Below the pieces are notes generated by a model, which did no database searches, was not told the DNA's origin, and saw only the letters and a list, made by a program, of their open reading frames with translations. Below are positions 35,357-40,294 of a DNA stretch of 40,294 bases, one piece after another (positions within the stretch are counted from its first letter, which is position 1; each line of letters starts with the position of its first letter). Made by a program: the position numbers and the translations under genes. Source of the DNA: an uncultured bacterium (GTDB lineage: Bacteria; Bacillota; Clostridia; Lachnospirales; Lachnospiraceae); NCBI GenBank assembly GCA_948467735.1, contig CAOKFN010000043.1, positions 1 through 40,294 of the forward strand. The letters run 5' to 3'.

Positions 35357-35926
35357 CTACTGTAAATTCCGGCGGTCTGTAGTATAACATGTATTATTTA
35401 TCATTCCATCACAATTATTCCGCCTTTCCCCACGGCTCTTCTTTCTCTCATACCGGACAAAAGTATATGCAATATCAAAATATGTCTGCTCGTCGCTGTC
35501 CGCGGCCGCCTCCCACTGAGGGTCCTTGTCCAGATTCGGAAAATAGGCGTCCGCCTCATAAGAATGATCTATTTTGGTAATATGCGCAGTATCGCAGTAG
35601 GGAAGCATCTGACGATAGACGCTCTCCCCCCCTATCACATACACATCCTCCGAAACGCAGTCCTTCAGCTTCCGCAGAAGCTCCTCTAAGGAATCGGCAA
35701 TTTCGGCTCCCTTAACCTGACGGCCCATCGTTTTGGAAAGAATAATATTCCTCCTGTCCTCCAGCGGCGTCCCCCGGGGAAAAGTCTGCAGCGTCTTACG
35801 TCCGTACACCACAATTTTCCCCAAGGTCTCCTCCCGAAACTGCTTATGATCCTTTGGAATCCGCACCAGCAGCTGCCCTTTTCTGCCAATGGCCCAGTTA
35901 TTATCCACTGCCGCTATCAGATTCAT
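35357..35926 (-). CDS. folA: Dihydrofolate reductase
   Basis: DHFR reduces dihydrofolate with NADPH. MNLIAAVDNNWAIGRKGQLL, IVVYGRKTLQTF, VYVIGGESVYRQMLPY and the final FVRYERKK fit the family. After that normal end the frame runs on for about 25 residues (GERRNNCDGMINN and more) to a stop at 35357. This tail lies over one arm of an inverted repeat (35324-35334 and 35369-35379, 10 of 11 bp). GGAGG is 7-8 bp before the ATG. It lies 29 bp after the metallo-hydrolase gene and is probably cotranscribed. Confidence 0.94.
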   Translation of the reverse strand: MNLIAAVDNNWAIGRKGQLLVRIPKDHKQFREETLGKIVVYGRKTLQTFPRGTPLEDRRNIILSKTMGRQVKGAEIADSLEELLRKLKDCVSEDVYVIGGESVYRQMLPYCDTAHITKIDHSYEADAYFPNLDKDPQWEAAADSDEQTYFDIAYTFVRYERKKSRGERRNNCDGMINNTCYTTDRRNLQ

Positions 35927-35955
35927 TCCGATACCTCCACGCCCTCAAATTTCTC

Positions 35956-37554
35956 CTAATCCCACTTATCACAGAGCGAATTAATCTGATCCGCAAATCT
36001 GCTCATATCCTTATTGGCCATACCCTCGCTTCCCTGAACCAGCGCAAGCAGCCTTCTCGCCGCCGCAAGCAGTCTCGCATAAATGCCGGAAGCCGCGGAT
36101 TTCGCTTTCTTCTTCACATGCACGGGAGACGCTTCATATATCAGTCTGCCTGAACACAGGTCGAATTCGGTGCCGCTGTAAGGCGCGTAAGTATGGTATC
36201 CATGCTCAGCCCTCAGACACTCCGCAAATTCCATGCACACGCCGTCCTCCCCATGTACCACAAACACCTTCTTGGGCTTCTCCTCAAATCCGGAAAGCCA
36301 CTCAATCAATCCGTCCTTATCCGCATGGCCGCTCATGCCGATTAATTTTTTAATCTGCGCCCGAATATAAATGGACTCACCAAACAGCTTCACCTCGTCA
36401 ATCCCTTCCACGATCATCCTGCCCAGCGTTCCCACCGCCTGATATCCCACAAAAAGGATGGTACATTCCGGCCTCCACAGATTATGCTTCAAATGATGCC
36501 GGATGCGTCCCGCCTCGCACATGCCGGAAGCGGAAATAATCACCTTGGGAGTATCGTTAAAATTAATCTCCTTCGATTCCTCGCTGGTGATGGCAAGCTT
36601 CAATCCCGCAAAAGAAATTGGATTGATTCCTTCCTTTACCAGCTCCAAGGCCTCGTCGCCAAAGCATTCCCGCCGGTTGTCCTGAAAAATTCCCGTGGCC
36701 TCCACTGCCAGCGGGCTGTCCACATATACCGGGAAATCCTCATGACCCTTTACCAGACGCTCCACCTTTATCCTGCGCAGGAAATACAATAATTCCTGCG
36801 TCCTGCCCACCGCAAACGACGGAATCACCACATTGCCGCCCCGGTCAAAGGTTTCTTTCAAAATTGCCGCCAGCTCCTTCACATAATCGGGATTCTCCGC
36901 GGCATGCAGCCGGTTGCCGTATGTGGACTCCATCACCACATAATCCGCTTCCCTCGTATACGCCGGGTCGCGCAGCAGCGGAAGATTTTTATTGCCGATA
37001 TCCCCCGAAAATACAATCTTTTCGGTCTGTCCCTCCTCCGTCAGCCACACCTCGATGCTTGCGGAACCCAGAAGATGCCCGATATCCGTAAAACGGATTT
37101 TAATTCCCTCGCATACCTCCACTTCCTGATTATAATCGCAGGGGACAAAACATTTGATCACCCCTTCCGCGTCTTCCATGGTATACAAAGGGTCCATGAC
37201 AGCCGCTCCGTCGCTTCTCCTCGCCTTCCTGTTCTTCCACTCCGCCTCCATCATCTGGATATGCGCGCAGTCCCTCAGCATAATGCTGCATAAATCCGAA
37301 GTGGCATCCGTGGCAAACACCTTCCCCCGAAATCCTTTTGCATACAGGAGCGGAAGCAGACCGGAATGGTCAATATGGGCATGAGTCAGAAACACATAAT
37401 CAATCCGCGCCTCGTCCACGGGCAGGGGCACGTTTTCAAACACATTCACCCCCTGCTCCATACCATAATCCACCAAGATATGCTTATTCCCTGTCTCAAG
37501 ATAATGACAGCTTCCCGTCACTTCATGGTCGGCACCCACAAATATCAGCTTCAT
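35956..37554 (-). CDS. Beta-CASP metallo-beta-lactamase-fold hydrolase
   Basis: The zinc motif HAHIDHSG (near 56-63), GHLLGSASIEVW, FSGDIG and the beta-CASP elements SFAVGRTQELLYFL, DSPLAVEAT and ISASGMCEAGRIRHHL are clear, with a C-terminal RMMBL segment SGHADKDGL and VVHGEDG. Such proteins are usually RNA nucleases of the CPSF type; the substrate is not known. A C-terminal basic extension (VKKKAKSAASGIYARLLAA) is extra. The ATG at 37554 is 7 bp after AAGGAGG; ATG 37560 is too close. Confidence 0.92.
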   Translation of the reverse strand: MKLIFVGADHEVTGSCHYLETGNKHILVDYGMEQGVNVFENVPLPVDEARIDYVFLTHAHIDHSGLLPLLYAKGFRGKVFATDATSDLCSIMLRDCAHIQMMEAEWKNRKARRSDGAAVMDPLYTMEDAEGVIKCFVPCDYNQEVEVCEGIKIRFTDIGHLLGSASIEVWLTEEGQTEKIVFSGDIGNKNLPLLRDPAYTREADYVVMESTYGNRLHAAENPDYVKELAAILKETFDRGGNVVIPSFAVGRTQELLYFLRRIKVERLVKGHEDFPVYVDSPLAVEATGIFQDNRRECFGDEALELVKEGINPISFAGLKLAITSEESKEINFNDTPKVIISASGMCEAGRIRHHLKHNLWRPECTILFVGYQAVGTLGRMIVEGIDEVKLFGESIYIRAQIKKLIGMSGHADKDGLIEWLSGFEEKPKKVFVVHGEDGVCMEFAECLRAEHGYHTYAPYSGTEFDLCSGRLIYEASPVHVKKKAKSAASGIYARLLAAARRLLALVQGSEGMANKDMSRFADQINSLCDKWD

Positions 37555-37644
37555 CCCCATTCCTCCTTGCGTTATATATTTACAGCCGCTGGAAACAGGC
37601 CATAGTTTCATCATCATGCGATACGCTTATGTCCGCCTATATTT

Positions 37645-37673
37645 ATTATATACGGAAACAGCCCGGAACGCAA
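37645..37673 (-). promoter_or_regulatory. Predicted promoter for the metallo-hydrolase/folA/ilvE group
   Basis: On the minus strand TTGCGT (37673-37668) is 17 bp from a perfect TATAAT (37650-37645). It faces away from the promoter at 37698, so the 25-bp interval between them is a divergent control region. Confidence 0.6.
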
Positions 37674-37697
37674 CGAAAAAATCCCGCCTGCTTCCTA

Positions 37698-37726
37698 TTG
37701 ATTTTTTCACCCCTCTGGGTTATGAT
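37698..37726 (+). promoter_or_regulatory. Predicted promoter of the Uma2 gene
   Basis: TTGATT (37698-37703) and TATGAT (37721-37726) are 17 bp apart. The leader to the preferred ATG is about 155 nt and ends in the 23-bp repeats. Confidence 0.55.
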
Positions 37727-37801
37727 GAAGAAAACATTCCGCGCCTGCTTTGAAAGCGCTCCCGCCCAAACCGGGCGTGAGGCGGATAAAAATAAGCGCC
37801 G

Positions 37802-37894
37802 CCGAACAAAAAATACCCTATGCTGCCAAAAAGAGACGCCATATGTTACCGAAAAGAGATACCATATGCCGCCGAAAGGAGATACCATATGCCG
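37802..37894 (+). repeat. Four tandem 23-24 bp copies of a ribosome-site/ATG module
   Basis: Copies are 37802-37825 (degenerate, 24 bp), 37826-37848, 37849-37871 and 37872-37894, with consensus near ccgaaaggagataccat followed by ATGccg. Each holds an A/G-rich site and an ATG, at 37820, 37843, 37866 and 37889, spaced exactly 23 bp. As 23 is not a multiple of 3, only 37820 and 37889 share the Uma2 frame. The best site, AAAGGAG, is in the last copy. Confidence 0.9.
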
Positions 37895-38437
37895 CTGCCG
37901 CAAGAAGACCGCCATACCTCCGAAGATTACTGGAACCTGCCGGAAGGGGAACGGGCAGAATTGATTCACGGAAAGCTCTATGATATGGCGCCGCCCAATT
38001 TTAAACATCAGAAATTAGTTTCGGAATTCACGCAGATTCTGGGCTCCTATATCAAATCCCGCAAAGGAGAATGCGAGGTAATCCCCGCCCCCTTTGCCGT
38101 TAATTTAGACGCTTCCGACAAAGACTGGGTGGAGCCGGATATTTCCGTCGTCTGCGACAAGACGAAGCTGACCGAAAAAGGATGTATCGGAGCGCCCGAT
38201 TTCATCATCGAAATAGTCTCCCCTTCCAGCAGACGGGCCGACTATTCCACCAAAAACGCTCTTTATTCCGACGCCGGAGTCCGGGAATACTGGATTGTTG
38301 ACCCCATGAAAGAACGCACCACCGTATACCGATACGAGGAGGACGCCGCCCCCGTCCTTTACTCCTTTGACGTCCCTGTGGAAGTCGGCATTTATCCGGG
38401 TTTTTTCATCACAATCTCAGAATTGTTAAAGGCTTGA
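37889..38437 (+). CDS. Uma2 family (DUF820) putative endonuclease
   Basis: The 182-residue protein has the Uma2 layout of the PD-(D/E)xK fold: a helix with ELIHGKLYDM, WVEPDISVV (acidic residue), APDFIIEIVSPSSRR, then DYSTKNALYSDAGVREYWIVDP. The family is expanded in Cyanobacteria and some Firmicutes; its role is unproven, although nuclease activity is predicted. The ATG at 37889 is chosen for its AAAGGAG 7 bp upstream; an earlier in-frame ATG at 37820 would add 23 residues encoded by the repeats. Confidence 0.9.
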   Translation: MPLPQEDRHTSEDYWNLPEGERAELIHGKLYDMAPPNFKHQKLVSEFTQILGSYIKSRKGECEVIPAPFAVNLDASDKDWVEPDISVVCDKTKLTEKGCIGAPDFIIEIVSPSSRRADYSTKNALYSDAGVREYWIVDPMKERTTVYRYEEDAAPVLYSFDVPVEVGIYPGFFITISELLKA

Positions 38438-38496
38438 TTCCGCCGACAGACCAATCTTCAATAGACGGGGCTTATCCCCTTATCCGGAGGGCGGCT

Positions 38497-38652
38497 ATGG
38501 CAGATATGAAATATAATATCGACATGAACCACAGTACTGGCATGGATTACAACACTAATATGAAATACAATACAGCTATGAACAACAATACAGACATGGA
38601 TTACCGCACTGATATGAAATACAACATCGACATAACCACAATACACACATGA
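38497..38652 (+). pseudogene. N-terminal repeat part of the S41-like protease, cut off by a one-base deletion
   Basis: GGAGGG (38486-38491) is 5 bp before ATG 38497, which opens MADMKYNIDM and goes straight into hexapeptide repeats. A base is missing between 38633 and 38634: the unit reads gacataaccac where neighbours read gac-acg-aac-cac. The frame then ends at a TGA at 38650-38652. Adding one base joins it to the 38649-40124 frame and gives about 541 aa. In the present sequence the main frame must start at ATG 38649 or elsewhere in the repeat. Confidence 0.7.
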
Positions 38653-38976
38653 AATACAGTACTGATATGAAATACAATATCGACACGAACCACAATACAG
38701 ACACGAAATACAGTACATGCACGAGATACAGTACTGATGCGAAATACAATATCGATATAAACCACAATACAGACACGAAATACAACACTGATATGAAATA
38801 CAATATCGACACGAACCACAATACAGACACGAAATACAACACTGATATGAAATACAATATCGACACGAACCACAATACAGACACGAAATACAACACTGAT
38901 ATGGAATTCAATACAGACATGGATTATCGCAACGATATGAAATACAATACTAACATTGATTACAACACTGATTTAG
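38509..38976 (+). repeat. 18-bp hexapeptide repeat array with 54-bp higher-order units
   Basis: About 25 units of 18 bp encode [MT][KND][YH]N[TI]D. A 54-bp unit is repeated exactly from 38761, 38815 and 38869. The A-rich composition (few GC bases) differs from the flanking genes. Both strands are partly open, so opposite-strand Cys-rich frames here are shadows. Confidence 0.92.
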
Positions 38977-40124
38977 AATATTTATACGCCGCCCTCCAAA
39001 AACACCCCTCGCTGTATGCGGATCAACAGAAAAAAGCCTGTTTTGAGCGGCTGTACGCGGACAAAAAACACGGAAAATACGATTATGACGGTTTCATCGA
39101 TGCGGCTGCGGAATTGACCGCTTTCTTTCACGACGGCCATACGAATATTGAAATACCCTATACCTCCCTAGACCGATGCCTGCCGCTGCAATGCCGCTGG
39201 GCAGGGACAGGAAACGGCAGCGATTTGCTTCTCGCCCAGCCCTATGACGCTGTGCCTGCCGGTTCAAAAATCATCGGCATGGAAGGCATGCCGACTGAAA
39301 GGATTGTCCGCATCCTTTCCGCAAGAATCCCCCATGAAAATATTTTCTTGGTAAAAAGCAGGATGATCCTGTACCCCTACGTAAATTACCATGTTTTCAG
39401 CGAGATGAATCTAAGACTGCTCTTTGGCGAAAAAGACGATTATGCCGTTTCGTTTTCGGTCAACGGCAAAATAATTACAAAAGAGCTTCCGCTTTCTTAT
39501 TATGACGGTTTTCTTGAATTTCCAGAAGACGAGAATTTTCTTTCCTGCGAAATTCTAAATAAAACGGCCGTTATGCATTTGAATTCCTGCATCTGCAGCC
39601 CGACGTACCGGTCCGCGCTGAAAAAACTGGCCCGTCTCTGTGGGGAAAGGCAGATTTCCACCTTCCTGCTGGATTTAAGCCAAAATATGGGCGGCAATTC
39701 CGCCGTGATTGACGAGTTCATCAAATTCACCCATGTCAAATCCTTCCGAAGATACGAAATGATTGACTTTTCTTCCGGAGAACCAAAACGCATCACGAGC
39801 AGGCAGGACATCGTTGTAAACCAGCAGGAAGACGTCCTTCTGCCCGAACGAATATACTGCAAGGTCTCCCATCACACATTCAGCAGCGCCCGAACCTTCG
39901 CGGTCACATTAAAAGACAACAACATCGCAGAAATCATCGGCTCCGAAACCGGCGGAAAGCCCAATTCCTACGGCATGCCCCTGAAAATGAAAATGCCCCA
40001 GAGCAATATTCGCTTTCGAGTATCCCGATGTTATTTTATGCGCCCCGACCCGGACAGGGATAATGAAATTACACTAACGCCCGACATGGACACCCTGCCC
40101 GCGGAGGAGGCAGATATATTATAA
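38649..40124 (+). CDS. S41 family peptidase-like protein with hexapeptide-repeat N-terminus
   Basis: After about 107 repeat residues in this frame, the protein becomes a helical linker (YLYAALQKHPSLYADQQKK), then a domain with FFHDGHTNIEIPY, and a C-terminal S41 tail-specific-protease core: STFLLDLSQNMGGNSAVIDEF and HHTFSSARTFAVTLKDN, where the second Ser lies at the catalytic position, then IIGSETGGKPNSYG. The S41 core is about 380 aa. No signal peptide or lipobox is visible, which is unusual because most S41 proteases are exported; the repeats occupy the N-terminus. It follows the Uma2 gene by 59 bp counting from ATG 38497. Activity is likely if expressed. Confidence 0.8.
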   Translation: MKYSTDMKYNIDTNHNTDTKYSTCTRYSTDAKYNIDINHNTDTKYNTDMKYNIDTNHNTDTKYNTDMKYNIDTNHNTDTKYNTDMEFNTDMDYRNDMKYNTNIDYNTDLEYLYAALQKHPSLYADQQKKACFERLYADKKHGKYDYDGFIDAAAELTAFFHDGHTNIEIPYTSLDRCLPLQCRWAGTGNGSDLLLAQPYDAVPAGSKIIGMEGMPTERIVRILSARIPHENIFLVKSRMILYPYVNYHVFSEMNLRLLFGEKDDYAVSFSVNGKIITKELPLSYYDGFLEFPEDENFLSCEILNKTAVMHLNSCICSPTYRSALKKLARLCGERQISTFLLDLSQNMGGNSAVIDEFIKFTHVKSFRRYEMIDFSSGEPKRITSRQDIVVNQQEDVLLPERIYCKVSHHTFSSARTFAVTLKDNNIAEIIGSETGGKPNSYGMPLKMKMPQSNIRFRVSRCYFMRPDPDRDNEITLTPDMDTLPAEEADIL

Positions 40125-40127
40125 AAA

Positions 40128-40294
40128 ACCGAAAAACCACAAAGACGGACTTATCCTAAAACCGAAAAACTGCGAAGACGGACTTATTCTGAAACTGAAA
40201 AAACGCGAAGACGGACTTATCCTAAAACCGAAAAACTGCGAAGACGGACTTATCCTGAAACCGAAATACCGCGAAGACGGACTTATCCTAAAAC
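40128..40294. repeat. 33-bp tandem repeat array, continuing beyond the window
   Basis: Five copies, each holding gacggacttat, start the shared core at 40144, 40177, 40210, 40243 and 40276, exactly 33 bp apart, with 1-4 differences each. It begins 4 bp after the S41 gene stop. One plus frame is open as an 11-residue unit (PKNCEDGLILK) and one minus frame as GFRISPSSQFF, but neither has a visible start here. Confidence 0.9.

Noticed and set aside
35235..35379. T-box leader for ilvE
   Set aside because: The stretch is only about 120 nt before the ATG and lacks the conserved T-box sequence and a terminator hairpin.
38458..38920. Cys- and Val-rich minus-strand frames such as FVSVLWFVSILYF
   Set aside because: They are the reverse of the 18-bp repeat that encodes MKYNTD units, and they show no start site or domain.

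Overview
The window looks like chromosomal DNA of a Gram-positive, low-to-mid GC member of the Clostridia, most likely a Lachnospiraceae-type gut anaerobe. The reasons are the gene order rho - rpmE - DUF1385 gene - prmC - prfA, the zinc-type L31, the long low-complexity insert in Rho, sigma-A-like promoters with strong AGGAGG ribosome sites, and the absence of any outer-membrane gene. No rRNA, tRNA, CRISPR array, insertion sequence or prophage gene was found.

Layout. (1) 105-3723, plus strand: one large J-domain/TPR protein behind its own promoter. (2) 3945-9987, minus strand: a housekeeping block of rho, rpmE (own promoter, long leader, intrinsic terminator), a DUF1385 membrane protein, prmC, prfA and a DUF4304 gene. 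(3) 10127-32956, minus strand: about 22.8 kb that reads as one exopolysaccharide operon. Its order is PL11 rhamnogalacturonan lyase-like protein, PqqD-like protein, SDR-PelD fusion, PelE, PelF with a roughly 530-residue repeat tail, PelG, a GT-C-like membrane protein, DUF2304, GT4, DUF2304-linked GT2, a DUF4832/DUF4874 protein, a Stealth phosphotransferase, a Wzx-like flippase fused to a nucleotidyltransferase, and an STM4011-like radical SAM protein fused to a HAD phosphatase but frameshifted. Most junctions overlap by a few bases or are tens of bases long. A near-consensus promoter (32928-32956) is followed by a leader of perfect and tandem hairpins. (4) 33066-37673, minus strand: a beta-CASP metallo-hydrolase, folA, ilvE and a PrsA-like foldase lipoprotein. 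(5) 37698-40294, plus strand: a Uma2 protein preceded by four tandem copies of a ribosome-site/ATG module, an S41-type protease with a long hexapeptide-repeat N-terminus that is frameshifted, and a 33-bp tandem array running off the window.

How the genes may work together. PelD, PelE, PelF and PelG form the inner-membrane synthase and export core of Pel-type polysaccharides. PelD keeps an RxxD motif of the kind that binds c-di-GMP. No PelA, PelB or PelC is visible here. Instead the operon carries a GacI/GacJ/GacL-like lipid-linked sugar system (GT2, DUF2304, GT-C), a Stealth sugar-phosphate transferase, and a second flippase carrying a nucleotidyltransferase. This suggests a c-di-GMP-controlled, decorated, possibly phosphodiester-containing exopolysaccharide. 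It is the best candidate here for a poorly described system. The polymer's nature is inference.
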